Of a stretch of DNA of 33,370 nt, positions 8,182-16,134 are shown in pieces. Both the position numbers and the translations under genes were made by a program. The stretch is from Myxococcales bacterium (GTDB lineage: Bacteria > Myxococcota_A > Polyangia > Polyangiales > Polyangiaceae): positions 1 to 33,370 of the forward strand of contig JANXVA010000618.1 of the NCBI GenBank assembly GCA_025351875.1. The letters are read 5' to 3'. The notes under the pieces are model-generated. The model did not search any database. It saw only the letters and a program-made list of their open reading frames with translations, and was not told where the DNA came from. Positions within the stretch are counted from its first letter, which is position 1. Every line of letters starts with the position of its first letter.

Positions 8182-8673
8182 TCAGCGCTTCTTCGCGGTC
8201 TTCTTGCCGGCCGGACGACCGCGGCGCTTGCCGCCTGCTGCCGCGACACCGCCGCTGCCGCCGACGAAGTACGTCGTCGCGCGCTTCTGACCGCTCTTCG
8301 TGATGCGGCCCGAGGAGATCGCGTCGGCGAGCGGCCGCGGGAGCTCCTTCGCCTCTACGCCGAGGGTCTCGCGGATCTGCTCGGCGCGGAGGCCGGACGC
8401 GCTCTTCTGCAGCACGTCGACGATCGACTCGATCATGCGCGTGATGTCGCCCGCAGAGCGGCGACCGAGGCGACCACCGCGACCACGACGCTTGGGCGCT
8501 GCGCCCGAGCTCTCGCCCGCGTCGGCGCGTGGACGACCGGGACCGCGGCGCGTCGGCGCACCTCGACCTGCGACGTCGGCGAGCTCGTCGAGCGAAGCGC
8601 CGCGAAGGGCGTCGAGCACGCTCGCTGCGAAGTCGGACGCGAGACTCTCAATCGTGCTTCGGAGGGTGCTCAT
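8182..8673 (-). CDS. Basic DNA-binding protein with AT-hook-like motifs and H1-like tail
   Basis: This is a 163-residue protein of three parts. A short helical N terminus (STLRSTIESLASDFAASVLDALRG) is followed by a linker with two AT-hook-like cores (RRGPGRPRAD and KRRGRGGR). A compact central segment (about 90-140) looks like a winged-helix or HTH fold: IVDVLQKSASGLRAEQIRETLGV, then GRITKSGQKRATTYFVG. The end is a lysine/arginine-rich tail (KRRGRPAGKKTAKKR) with another GRP hook. This resembles myxobacterial nucleoid or regulator proteins that mimic eukaryotic HMGA/H1 tails. ATG 8673 is taken as the start; a TTG at 8685 is also in frame and neither has a good ribosome-binding site. The gene converges with the TMTC-like gene. 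DNA binding is inferred, and the target is unknown. Confidence 0.82.
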   Translation of the reverse strand: MSTLRSTIESLASDFAASVLDALRGASLDELADVAGRGAPTRRGPGRPRADAGESSGAAPKRRGRGGRLGRRSAGDITRMIESIVDVLQKSASGLRAEQIRETLGVEAKELPRPLADAISSGRITKSGQKRATTYFVGGSGGVAAAGGKRRGRPAGKKTAKKR

Positions 8674-8817
8674 GGGAGAAGCCAATACGGCAATTCGGAT
8701 TCATCTGGCAATGACTTTTCCAAACTTGGAAATGGGTCGCAGAGGCAAAAAGGCCATTTTCCCCAGCCTTTGGCGATCGGGCCGCGACGCGGTACGCTTG
8801 TGGTGGAGACTGTCGCC
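8674..8817. promoter_or_regulatory. Divergent promoter region with a TTTCCAA-AC-TTGGAAA dyad
   Basis: This 144-base gap lies between two divergent genes. It is far more AT-rich than its surroundings and contains a perfect 7-base inverted repeat with a two-base centre at 8717-8732. Its size and symmetry fit a dimeric regulator. TACGCT at 8793-8798 is a possible -10 element for the rightward lipoprotein. No clear -35 element was identified. The regulator is unknown; self-regulation by the adjacent DNA-binding protein is a guess. Confidence 0.5.
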
Positions 8818-9276
8818 TTGTCTAAACACTTTCTAGCGATCTCATTCACCGGACTCACAATCGCCGCCACCGTCGGCGCTGCGTGCAGCAGTACCACCGG
8901 CGGCGACGGAGAGACGCGCCTCCCCGAGCGCACCGAGGCGGGCGCCGAGACCTCGACCGGCGACGCGGCTCCGGCCGAGTCGTGCAAGGACCTGAAGCTC
9001 GTCGTGGGCGAGCCCCCGGCCTGCGATCAGTGCGTGAAGGCGAAGTGCTGCGACGGCGTTCTCGCGTGCACCAAGAGCGATGACTGCACCGCGGTGCAGG
9101 AGTGCATCGCGCCCTGCGCGCAGGACGACTTCATCTGCATCGGCACGTGCACGGAGTCGCACCCGAGCGGCACGGCGATCCTCCAGGAGATCGGCTCCTG
9201 CGCCAAGACGAAGTGCAAGACGGAGTGCGCGAGCTCCGAGCCACCCGACGCTGGCGGCCTCGAATCCGGGATCTGA
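8818..9276 (+). CDS. Cysteine-rich putative lipoprotein
   Basis: The preferred start is TTG 8818, which has GGTGGAG at 8802-8808, gives a clean signal peptide, and yields 152 residues. In-frame upstream GTG codons at 8800 and 8803 are alternatives. The lipobox GAAC-SS places the lipidated cysteine at residue 23, so the protein should be membrane-anchored outside the cytoplasm. After an acidic, Thr/Ala-rich linker come about 16 cysteines in a repeating layout: ACDQCVKAKCCDG, then AC, DDC, ECIAPC, ICIGTC, and finally SCAKTKCKTEC. Even pairing suggests disulfides rather than metal binding, but this cannot be settled from sequence. I recognise the type as common in myxobacteria but know no function for it. 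Confidence 0.75.
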   Translation: MSKHFLAISFTGLTIAATVGAACSSTTGGDGETRLPERTEAGAETSTGDAAPAESCKDLKLVVGEPPACDQCVKAKCCDGVLACTKSDDCTAVQECIAPCAQDDFICIGTCTESHPSGTAILQEIGSCAKTKCKTECASSEPPDAGGLESGI

Positions 9277-9295
9277 GCGGCCCGGCTAATTTCAG

Positions 9296-9378
9296 TACCG
9301 AAGGAGGGACTCGAACCCTCACGTACTTTCGTACGGCGGATTTTGAATCCGCTGCGTCTACCGTTCCGCCACTTCGGC
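9296..9378 (-). tRNA. tRNA-Leu (anticodon CAA)
   Basis: Read on the minus strand, the 83-base gene starts GCCGAAG and ends CTTCGGT plus discriminator A, forming the acceptor stem with a terminal G-U pair. The anticodon stem GCGGA/TCCGC encloses TTCAAAA, so the anticodon is CAA, reading UUG. A long variable arm (GTAC-GAAA-GTAC) marks it as class II, and the T arm contains GGTTCGAGTCC. CCA is not encoded. It sits alone between two rightward lipoprotein genes. Confidence 0.97.
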
Positions 9379-9427
9379 GCGCTCCCGCCGTGTCGATTGA
9401 CTAGCAGAATCGCCGGCGGGCGACCAC

Positions 9428-9461
9428 GGCTCGATTCGCGAGCCTCGATTCGTCGTATGCT
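9428..9461 (+). promoter_or_regulatory. Candidate control region of the Cache-like lipoprotein gene
   Basis: A 6-base inverted repeat GGCTCG/CGAGCC (9428-9444) has a five-base loop. It overlaps a 9-base direct repeat, CTCGATTCG, at 9430-9438 and 9444-9452. TATGCT at 9456-9461 resembles a -10 box and lies 8 bases before the ATG at 9470. No Shine-Dalgarno sequence precedes that ATG, so the message could be leaderless. The assignment rests on layout only. Confidence 0.35.
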
Positions 9462-9469
9462 CTCTGGCC

Positions 9470-10375
9470 ATGACGTTCGGTCGTAGGCGCTCCCTCTCCC
9501 TGCTCCCCGTGCTCGCGCTCGTCGGTCTGCTCGGCGGGTCGAGCACCCTGGTGTCGGGATGCAAGGACAAGGGCAAGGTGAGCGCCGAAGAGGCCCGCGG
9601 CAACGTGAAGCTCCTCGTGGAGCTGGCGGAGAAGGACGTCGCCGAGGTCGACCGCGGTCTGCCCGAGGGCGCAAAGCGCATGGCGGCCCACCTCGCCAAG
9701 GAGACCGACGCAAAGCAGCCCGACGCGAAGCAGAACGCCCCCCAGGTGCGGACCGCCCTGCTCAAGATGCGCCAGCAGGTGCCGGACCTCGGCGTCGCGA
9801 AGTCGACGTTCTTCGCCTTCACCGACGACAAGGGCATCGCCGTCCGCAACGACCTCGAGCAAGACACGATGGCGGGCAAAGACCTCGTCGCCGCGTATCC
9901 CGAGTTGAAGAAGGCGCTCGCGGGTGAGCCCTACGTCACGACGCAGGGCACGTTTCCCGGCGTGCCGAACCCGCAGGGGCCTGACCACGAGTGGATCGCG
10001 GGCGTGCCCGTCAAGCGTGACGACGGAAGCCTCATCGGCCTGCTCGTCACCGGCTGGACGTACCGGCGGTTCGCGTACCACCTCCAGGAGACGCTCAAGC
10101 GCGAGGTCCAGGACAAGCTGATGCGTGACAACGACAAGGGGAAGCTTCCCATCCTCTACGTGATGATCTTCGACAAGGACGGCGTGTATGGCGCACGCGG
10201 CACGCCTGCCCCGAACGAGAAGGCCCTCACGGAGGTCGGGCTCACGGCCAAGACCGCGGCGGGGCCGTTCGACGCGCCAATCATGCTGGACGACCGCGCG
10301 TTCGGCTACGCTGCGGCGCGTGTACCGAAGCTCGGTCCGGACGTCGGCATCGTCGTCCTGCGCAGCGAGATCTGA
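9470..10375 (+). CDS. Lipoprotein with a Cache-like sensor domain
   Basis: This 301-residue protein has a signal peptide and lipobox STLVSGC (lipidated Cys31). After a helical, charged stretch comes a segment typical of Cache ligand-binding domains: FFAFTDDKGIAVRND, then GKDLVAAYPELKKALAGEPYV, and later WIAGVPVKRDDGSLIGLLVTGW. A second, weaker half follows (ILYVMIFDKDGVYGARGTP, then FGYAAARVPKLGPDVGIVVLRS). Cache domains normally form the outer part of chemoreceptors, kinases or cyclases. Here there is no membrane helix or cytoplasmic output domain, so it may pass signals to a separate partner or simply bind a small molecule (inference). No ligand can be assigned. Confidence 0.8.
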   Translation: MTFGRRRSLSLLPVLALVGLLGGSSTLVSGCKDKGKVSAEEARGNVKLLVELAEKDVAEVDRGLPEGAKRMAAHLAKETDAKQPDAKQNAPQVRTALLKMRQQVPDLGVAKSTFFAFTDDKGIAVRNDLEQDTMAGKDLVAAYPELKKALAGEPYVTTQGTFPGVPNPQGPDHEWIAGVPVKRDDGSLIGLLVTGWTYRRFAYHLQETLKREVQDKLMRDNDKGKLPILYVMIFDKDGVYGARGTPAPNEKALTEVGLTAKTAAGPFDAPIMLDDRAFGYAAARVPKLGPDVGIVVLRSEI

Positions 10376-10390
10376 CGCGAACGCCTACGC

Positions 10391-10669
10391 TCACTCGTCG
10401 GGAGAGGTGTCCTCGACGTCACGCGCGGCAGGCGCTTCCGATCGCCCCTCGACGGAGCCCTGAGGGCGGCTCATGCTTCCGGCGCGACCAAGCCGGTGAA
10501 GCGACGCGATCCCGAGCACCCACGCCGCCAGCACGATCGCACCCCCGCTCCGTTGCTCGACCGACCCGGCGATTGCCAATCCGCCCGCGACGCCGACCGC
10601 CGCCAGGATCATCGGGAGCTTGGCCCGTTCGAAGGGCTCCGCTTTCGATGACTCTTCTCGCGCGGTCAT
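10391..10669 (-). CDS. Small hypothetical membrane protein
   Basis: The 92-residue frame has a charged N terminus, then two hydrophobic segments: about residues 18-35 (LPMILAAVGVAGGLAIAG) and 43-57 (GAIVLAAWVLGIASL). A polar, acidic tail ends EDTSPDE. Both ends are probably cytoplasmic by the positive-inside rule. It converges on the Cache-like lipoprotein gene and diverges from the exopolyphosphatase gene. I do not recognise a family. The ATG at 10669 is the only plausible start. It could be a fast-evolving inner-membrane protein, and a spurious frame cannot be excluded, although the two helices argue against that. Confidence 0.6.
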   Translation of the reverse strand: MTAREESSKAEPFERAKLPMILAAVGVAGGLAIAGSVEQRSGGAIVLAAWVLGIASLHRLGRAGSMSRPQGSVEGRSEAPAARDVEDTSPDE

Positions 10670-10751
10670 GCCCTCGGTTTACCATACGCGTGACGGGTCG
10701 CGTGCGACGCACACGACACAGTCCGCGGAAAGTCGGCTACGACTGTGATCC

Positions 10752-12374
10752 ATGCCGCGCTTCGCTGCGCTCGACCTAGGCTCGAACGCCCTGCGCCTTC
10801 GGATCGTCGAAGCCGACGGACCGTCGCCCGGTCGCGAGCAGCTCTCGCTCCTCCCTGAGACGCCCTCGACCTTTCGCGAGGTCACGAGCCTCCGTGCGCC
10901 GGTGCGCCTGGGGAGCGAGGTGTTCGTCACCGGCCGTCTCGCGGCGGCGTCGATCGGCCAGGCGTGCGCCGCCCTCCGCGAGTTCCGTCAGGCGATGGAC
11001 GCCGCCAACGTGGACGCCTACCGCGCGACCGCAACGAGCGCCGTGCGCGAAGCCTCGAACGGTGCGACGCTCGTTGAACGCGCGCGCCGCGAGGCGGGCA
11101 TCGAGCTCGAAGTGATCGAAGGCATCGAGGAGGCGCGCATCATCCAGCTCGCGGTCGTGCGGCGCCTCGCGCTGTCGGACCGCCGCGCTCTCCTCGTCGA
11201 CGTCGGCGGCGGATCGACCGAGCTCACGTACCTCGATCATGGGCGCAACGCGTTCGCGATGTCGCTCCCGGTCGGCACGGTTCGCCTGCTCGAGACCTAC
11301 CTGCGCGGCGCGAAGACCGTCGATCGAAGGCGGCAGAAGCTGCTCTTCGAGGGCGTCGACCGTGCCCTCGGCGAGGCGGTACCGCAGCTCAGCAAGCTCC
11401 CGTTCGAGCTCGTCGTCGGAACCGGCGGGAGCGTCGACACGCTGTCCGAGCTCTGCCCGATGAAGGGCGGCCACAGCGGCTACCCGCGGGCCGTGGACAT
11501 GAGCGCGGCGCGCACGCTGTTGACCAGGATGTTCGGCATGACCGTCGAGCAGCGTCGCGACGGGCTCGGGCTCCGCCCCGATCGCGCCGACACGATCGTG
11601 ACAGCCGCGTCGATCTTCGTGCGCGTCGCTGAGCTCTTCAAGGCGACGGCCATCGTCGCGCCCGGCGTGGGACTCAAGGAGGGGATCCTCGAGGAGCTCG
11701 TCGACAAGCACTTCAATCGCTGGGACCTCGAGTCCGAGACGCGCACGGTGATCGACGCCTGCATCCGCCTCGGGCGTCGCTACGGCTTCGATCAGGCGCA
11801 CGGCGAGCTCGTCTCCTCGTTCGCCGCGTCGCTCTTCGACGACATGGCCGCGGTTCATCGGCTCGGTGAGCGCGATCGCCTCCTCCTGCGCGCCGCCGCG
11901 GTGCTGCACGACATCGGCGACTACGTCCGCTACGACGGCCACCACAAGCACAGCTACTACCTGATCCAGCACTCCGACATCATGGGCCTCACGCCCGCAG
12001 AGCGCGGGGTGGTCGCGAACGTCGCGCGCTATCACCGCAAGAGCCCGCCCGACCCGGCGCACCCGAACTTTCGCGAGCTCGACAAGGATGCACGCGCGAA
12101 GGTCCGGAGCCTCGCGGCGATCCTGCGAATCGCCGACGCCCTCGACCGCGAGCACCTCGGCAAGGTGAAGGGCGTGAAGGCGGAGGTCGACAACGCGAAG
12201 CGGCGTCTGACGCTCCACGTGAGCGGCGAGGAGGACCGCGAGCTCGAGGAGTGGACGGTCCGCGCGAAATCGGAGCTGCTGCAGGACGTGTTCGACCTCG
12301 AGGTGAACATCGCGGACCCGGCGCCACGCGCGGAGCCCGCTGCGGGCCCGGCGTCCCGCCCCCCGACGAAGTAG
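10752..12374 (+). CDS. ppx: Exopolyphosphatase / GppA-type phosphatase
   Basis: This 540-residue Ppx/GppA protein would hydrolyse terminal phosphates of polyphosphate, or pppGpp to ppGpp, linking phosphate storage and the stringent response. The ASKHA fold shows phosphate loop 1 at the start (DLGSNALRLRIVE), RATATSAVREASN, the catalytic glutamate region IEGIEEARI, phosphate loop 2 (VDVGGGSTELT) and VGTGGSVDTL. The C-terminal half has an HD-type helical domain with LHDIGDYVRYDGHHKHS and a later YHRK. Ppx and GppA activity cannot be separated from sequence; the length and HD region fit Ppx. TACGAC at 10738-10743 lies 8 bases before the ATG and there is no Shine-Dalgarno sequence, so a leaderless transcript is possible. 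Confidence 0.92.
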   Translation: MPRFAALDLGSNALRLRIVEADGPSPGREQLSLLPETPSTFREVTSLRAPVRLGSEVFVTGRLAAASIGQACAALREFRQAMDAANVDAYRATATSAVREASNGATLVERARREAGIELEVIEGIEEARIIQLAVVRRLALSDRRALLVDVGGGSTELTYLDHGRNAFAMSLPVGTVRLLETYLRGAKTVDRRRQKLLFEGVDRALGEAVPQLSKLPFELVVGTGGSVDTLSELCPMKGGHSGYPRAVDMSAARTLLTRMFGMTVEQRRDGLGLRPDRADTIVTAASIFVRVAELFKATAIVAPGVGLKEGILEELVDKHFNRWDLESETRTVIDACIRLGRRYGFDQAHGELVSSFAASLFDDMAAVHRLGERDRLLLRAAAVLHDIGDYVRYDGHHKHSYYLIQHSDIMGLTPAERGVVANVARYHRKSPPDPAHPNFRELDKDARAKVRSLAAILRIADALDREHLGKVKGVKAEVDNAKRRLTLHVSGEEDRELEEWTVRAKSELLQDVFDLEVNIADPAPRAEPAAGPASRPPTK

Positions 12375-12398
12375 TTTCCGTGTACGCTCGGCCCGCTA

Positions 12399-13022
12399 AT
12401 GCGCGTCGCATTGCTCGTTTGCCTGCTTCTCGTTCCGTCGCTGGTGGGTTGTACCGGCCGTGCGGTGCCCGACCCGCGATCGGCGGCCGACGACTATGCG
12501 GCTGCGGCTGCGCGCGGCGACGCCGACGCCATCTACGAGATGATGACGACGTCGGCCCAGAAGTCCCGCTCACGCGACGACGTGCGCCGCCTCGTGAAGG
12601 AGCAACGCGAGGAGCTCACGGATCAAGCCAAGCTCGTCACCGCACGTGATGCGCGGGTCGAGGCCACCGCCCGCCTCCGCTACGAGGACGGAGAGGAGGC
12701 TCAGCTCGAGCTCCGCGAGGGCCGTTTCTGGATCACGTCGTCGGGCGCGCTGCCAGGCGGGTCGCGCACGCCGGAGCAGGCGCTCGACCAGCTGCGGAGG
12801 GTGCTCGCGCGCCGCAGCTACGCCGGCCTGATGCGCGTCCTCACGCCGGCCACGCGCGCCGCGATCGAGCAGGATCTCCGCTCTCTCGTGTCCGGCCTCG
12901 AGCGCCCGGAGACCTTGCACCTCCAGGTCACTGGCGATGCAGCCGTCGTCACGGTCCCCGGCGGCCACACCGTCAAGCTCAAGCGTGACGGCGGCGTGTG
13001 GCGCGTCGACGACTTCGACTAG
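12399..13022 (+). CDS. Putative lipoprotein, first gene of the envelope cluster
   Basis: The protein has 207 residues, with a signal peptide and lipobox SLVGC (lipidated Cys18). The mature part begins with a helical, Ala-rich stretch (DPRSAADDYAAAAARGDADAIYEMM). It then contains what look like two copies of an alpha+beta unit, each ending in a beta-rich piece (EAQLELREGRFWITSSG, and TVKLKRDGGVWRVDDFD). This resembles the SnoaL/NTF2-like or DUF4878-type folds common in lipoproteins, but no family can be named with confidence. There is no ribosome-binding site; TACGCT at 12383-12388 lies 10 bases before the ATG. The next gene begins 14 bases after its stop, so these two are probably in one operon. 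Confidence 0.82.
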   Translation: MRVALLVCLLLVPSLVGCTGRAVPDPRSAADDYAAAAARGDADAIYEMMTTSAQKSRSRDDVRRLVKEQREELTDQAKLVTARDARVEATARLRYEDGEEAQLELREGRFWITSSGALPGGSRTPEQALDQLRRVLARRSYAGLMRVLTPATRAAIEQDLRSLVSGLERPETLHLQVTGDAAVVTVPGGHTVKLKRDGGVWRVDDFD

Positions 13023-13036
13023 ATCGAAGGACGACG

Positions 13037-13825
13037 ATGACGTTCCGCCGGCTCGCCATGCCTCTGACCTTCGCGCTCGCGCTCGCGGCGCTGATCGTCG
13101 CGCTCCCGCGTCCGGCGCGCGCGTTCGGCGACGTCGGTGCATTCGACCCGCGCGTGCTCCTCGTCGGTGGGGTCACTGGCGCCGCGCATGCGAGCGCGCC
13201 CGCGCGCTGGTCGTGGGAGCTCGTCCAGCGCACGAGCGCTCCGGGTCGCCTCAAGCCCACGCAGGTGCGCGCCGACGATCCCTCCGTCGTCGATGCGCCG
13301 TTCCTCTGGCTCAGCGGGGACCGCAGCCTCAATGTGTTCACGCCGCAGGAGGTCTCCGGGCTCCGGAAGTTCTTCGCGCTCGGCGGCATCCTGCTCGTCG
13401 ACGACGCGGGCGTGTCCGACGACGGTGGCCCGAGCGCTTTCGGCCGCTCCGCCCGCGAGCAAATCGCCCGCGTGCTCCCGGACACGAGCCCGATCGCGCT
13501 CGGCCCGGACCACGTCATCTTCAAGACGTTCTACCTGCTGCGGCGTGCGGAGGGGCGCGTCGCCGGACCGAAGACGCTCGACGCCATCGTCCGCGGAGGC
13601 CAGGTGCAGGTGGTGTTCTCGTCCCACGACCTCGGCGGCGCTCTGGCCCGCGGCGCGACGGGCGCCTGGGAGAACCCCGTCATCCCCGGTGGTGACGTGC
13701 AGCGCGAGCGCGCGATCCGCCTCGCCGTGAACATCGCCATGTACACGCTCTGCTCGAACTACAAGGACGACCAGGTGCACGCGCCCTTCCTGATGCGCCG
13801 ACGCGCATTGCCGGTCGGACCGTAG
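13037..13825 (+). CDS. DUF4159-family exported protein
   Basis: This 262-residue protein has a signal peptide ending near PARAFG. The body contains DAPFLWLSGDRSLNVFTPQEV followed by LRKFFALGGILLVDDAG. That is the hallmark of DUF4159, a class I amidotransferase-like (flavodoxin-type) fold found beside MoxR, DUF58 and vWA/Bat genes in several phyla. The DUF4159 biochemical role is unknown. The start at 13037 is chosen for AAGGA at 13027-13031; a start at 12998 would overlap the previous gene. Its stop is 10 bases before the vWA gene, so co-transcription is very likely and a shared envelope complex is inferred. Confidence 0.85.
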   Translation: MTFRRLAMPLTFALALAALIVALPRPARAFGDVGAFDPRVLLVGGVTGAAHASAPARWSWELVQRTSAPGRLKPTQVRADDPSVVDAPFLWLSGDRSLNVFTPQEVSGLRKFFALGGILLVDDAGVSDDGGPSAFGRSAREQIARVLPDTSPIALGPDHVIFKTFYLLRRAEGRVAGPKTLDAIVRGGQVQVVFSSHDLGGALARGATGAWENPVIPGGDVQRERAIRLAVNIAMYTLCSNYKDDQVHAPFLMRRRALPVGP

Positions 13826-13835
13826 GCGACAGCCG

Positions 13836-16094
13836 ATGCACGAGCGCCTCGCGGTCAATGGCGATCTCCCGCTCTGGGCGACCGTGCTCGCCTGCGCGCT
13901 CGCTGCGCTGAGCCTCGGCGTCCTCCTCGCGAGCGAGCTCCGCAGGCGCGAGCGCGGCGGCCCGCTCATCGTCGCTACCGGCCTCCTCGCGGTCGTCGGC
14001 TTGCTCGCGGCGGTCGCACGACCCGTGCGCATCGCAGCGCGTGAGAGCGTGATCGGCGCGAAGGTGATCGTCCTCGCCGACACGTCGCGCTCCATGGCGC
14101 TTCCGCAGAACGGCACGTCACCGCGGACGGTCGTACGCGACGCCGCCATCGGCGAGATCACCAAGAAGGCGAAGGAGGCGCGCCTCCACGTGCTCGGGTT
14201 CGGCGACGGCGCTCCGGTTCCGCTCGGGGAGTCGAAGGGAGTCACGACGCCGAGTCCGCCCTCCGCACCGCGCAGCGATCTCACTTCGGCCCTGCGTGCG
14301 CTCGCGGCGTCGGCCGAGGAGCGCCCGCAGGCGATCGTCGTCGTGTCCGACGGCCGACTCGACGATCCCGGCGAGGATGCGTCGCGCGAGCAACTCCAGG
14401 CGCTCGGACGCGACCTGAAGGTGCCCATTCATACTGTGGCCACGACCGCGGTGTCGCCCCCCGACGCGAGCGTTCGGCGCGTCGCGGCCGCCGGCGCCGC
14501 CGTCGCCCACGTGCCACTCCCGCTCAAGGTCGAGGTCGGGTGTGCGGGTGGGCTGTCGTGCGACGAGCTCACGGTCACGGCGCGCGAGCTCCGTGAGGAC
14601 GGACCGCCCGCGCTCCTCGCGACGGGCCTGTCGCACCTCAAGGACGGCAAGGGCACGGTCGACCTCGCCGTGACGCTCGACCGGGCGGGCGCCCGCATCC
14701 TCGAGATCGCGATCACTCCGCCCGGCGGCGACACGATCCCCGAGAACGATCGCCGACTGCTGACGTTCAACGTCGCGCGCGAGCGCGTGCGCGTGCTGCA
14801 CGTCGCGGGGCGCCCCACGAGCGACGTTCGCGCCCTGCGCCAGTGGCTGAAGAGCGATGCGTCCGTCGACGTCGTCGCGTTCTTCATCTTGCGTACGCAG
14901 TCGGACACGCCGAACGCCCGCCAGGAAGATCTCTCGCTCATCCCCTTCCCCGTCGACGAGCTCTTCACGGAGCACCTCCCTTCGTTCGACGCCGTCGTGC
15001 TTCAGGACTTCGACGCGCAACCGTACGGCCTCGAGAGGCACCTCCCGCAGCTAGCCCGTTACGTGAAGGCCGGCGGCGGGCTCATCATGGTCGGCGGCCA
15101 GAACTCGTTCGTCGCGGGCGGGTACGCGAACACGCCGCTCGCGGAGGTCCTGCCGGTCACCCTCGACGGCTCGCCCGGCGCGACCGCCGCCGACGTCGCC
15201 AACGTGACGCCGGCGTGGACCGACGACGGCCGTGCCGCGCCCCTCCTGTCGCCCCTCCACGACATCGTCGGCGAGGAGCTCCCGCAAATGCCCGGCGCGA
15301 ACGTGCTCGGGGAGGTCAGGCCCGGCGGCCTCGTGCTCTGGGCACATCCGACACGCACCACGAAGTCCGGCGCACCCATGCCCATCCTGGCCATCGGCGA
15401 TCAGGGCGATGGGCGCTCGATCGCGCTCGGCCTCGACGGCGCGTGGCAGCTCGAGTTCTCGCAGCTCGGCGCACGCACGTCTGGCCGAGGCTACGGCGCG
15501 CTTTGGGACGGACTGCTCGGCTGGCTCATGCGCGACCCACGCTTCGAGCCCGGGCAGCTCGAGCTCGTCGCGCCGTGCGTCGCCGATACGCGCACGTTGC
15601 TCCGCGTCCGACTCCCGTCCGCGAGCGCCCCGAAGGACGGCCCCGGCGACGCGAAGAGCAAGGACATGATCCTCGAGGTCCGCCGGCTCGACAAACAGGG
15701 CGAGGCGCCGGTCCGCGTCGAGGTTCCGAAGCGCACGCCGGGCTCCTCGAGTGCCGTGGAGATCGCGCTCCCGCCGCTCGCCGCCGGCGGCTACACCGCA
15801 CGGCTGAAGCTCGGGGCCGGCCCCACCACCCGACGCGACTTCGCGTGCGAGTCGGGCGGCGACGAGTGGGCCGACTCTCGCCCCGACCGCGAGCGCCTGC
15901 GTGCCCTCGCCTCGGCGACGGGCGGCAGCTTCCACGACGCGACGGACGATCTGACGCTGCCACTGCCGAAGCCCGCGGTCGTGAGCGCCGAGCGCCATGT
16001 CGTGCCGTTGGCGCCGCCCTGGGCGTGGACGCTCGCGGCCGCCGTCGCGCTAGGCATTCACTGGTTCGCCCGACGACGCTCGGGTCTGTCGTGA
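13836..16094 (+). CDS. Membrane-anchored vWA protein with glutamine-amidotransferase-like domain
   Basis: This is a 752-residue protein. Two N-terminal membrane helices (about 14-33 and 43-61) precede a von Willebrand A domain whose MIDAS motif reads DTSRS (82-86), with VVVSDGR further on. A beta-sandwich-like middle follows. Next comes an amidotransferase-like segment, FDAVVLQDFDAQPYG then LARYVKAGGGLIMVGGQNSF, where the position of a nucleophilic cysteine is not Cys, so no amidotransferase chemistry is expected. A final membrane helix lies near 728-745, before basic residues. The architecture matches proteins adjacent to BatA/MoxR systems in many genomes; neither MoxR nor DUF58 lies in this window. 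A scaffold or chaperone-like role at the membrane is inferred. Confidence 0.87.
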   Translation: MHERLAVNGDLPLWATVLACALAALSLGVLLASELRRRERGGPLIVATGLLAVVGLLAAVARPVRIAARESVIGAKVIVLADTSRSMALPQNGTSPRTVVRDAAIGEITKKAKEARLHVLGFGDGAPVPLGESKGVTTPSPPSAPRSDLTSALRALAASAEERPQAIVVVSDGRLDDPGEDASREQLQALGRDLKVPIHTVATTAVSPPDASVRRVAAAGAAVAHVPLPLKVEVGCAGGLSCDELTVTARELREDGPPALLATGLSHLKDGKGTVDLAVTLDRAGARILEIAITPPGGDTIPENDRRLLTFNVARERVRVLHVAGRPTSDVRALRQWLKSDASVDVVAFFILRTQSDTPNARQEDLSLIPFPVDELFTEHLPSFDAVVLQDFDAQPYGLERHLPQLARYVKAGGGLIMVGGQNSFVAGGYANTPLAEVLPVTLDGSPGATAADVANVTPAWTDDGRAAPLLSPLHDIVGEELPQMPGANVLGEVRPGGLVLWAHPTRTTKSGAPMPILAIGDQGDGRSIALGLDGAWQLEFSQLGARTSGRGYGALWDGLLGWLMRDPRFEPGQLELVAPCVADTRTLLRVRLPSASAPKDGPGDAKSKDMILEVRRLDKQGEAPVRVEVPKRTPGSSSAVEIALPPLAAGGYTARLKLGAGPTTRRDFACESGGDEWADSRPDRERLRALASATGGSFHDATDDLTLPLPKPAVVSAERHVVPLAPPWAWTLAAAVALGIHWFARRRSGLS

Positions 16095-16134
16095 GCGGAG
16101 CCGCCGCGGCGGCTGTTCTGCTACCGTTCGAGGC

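Noticed and set aside
8300..8836. Rightward frame running into the lipoprotein region
   Set aside because: It overlaps the basic DNA-binding gene in antisense and ends in unrelated sequence; composition is shadow-like.
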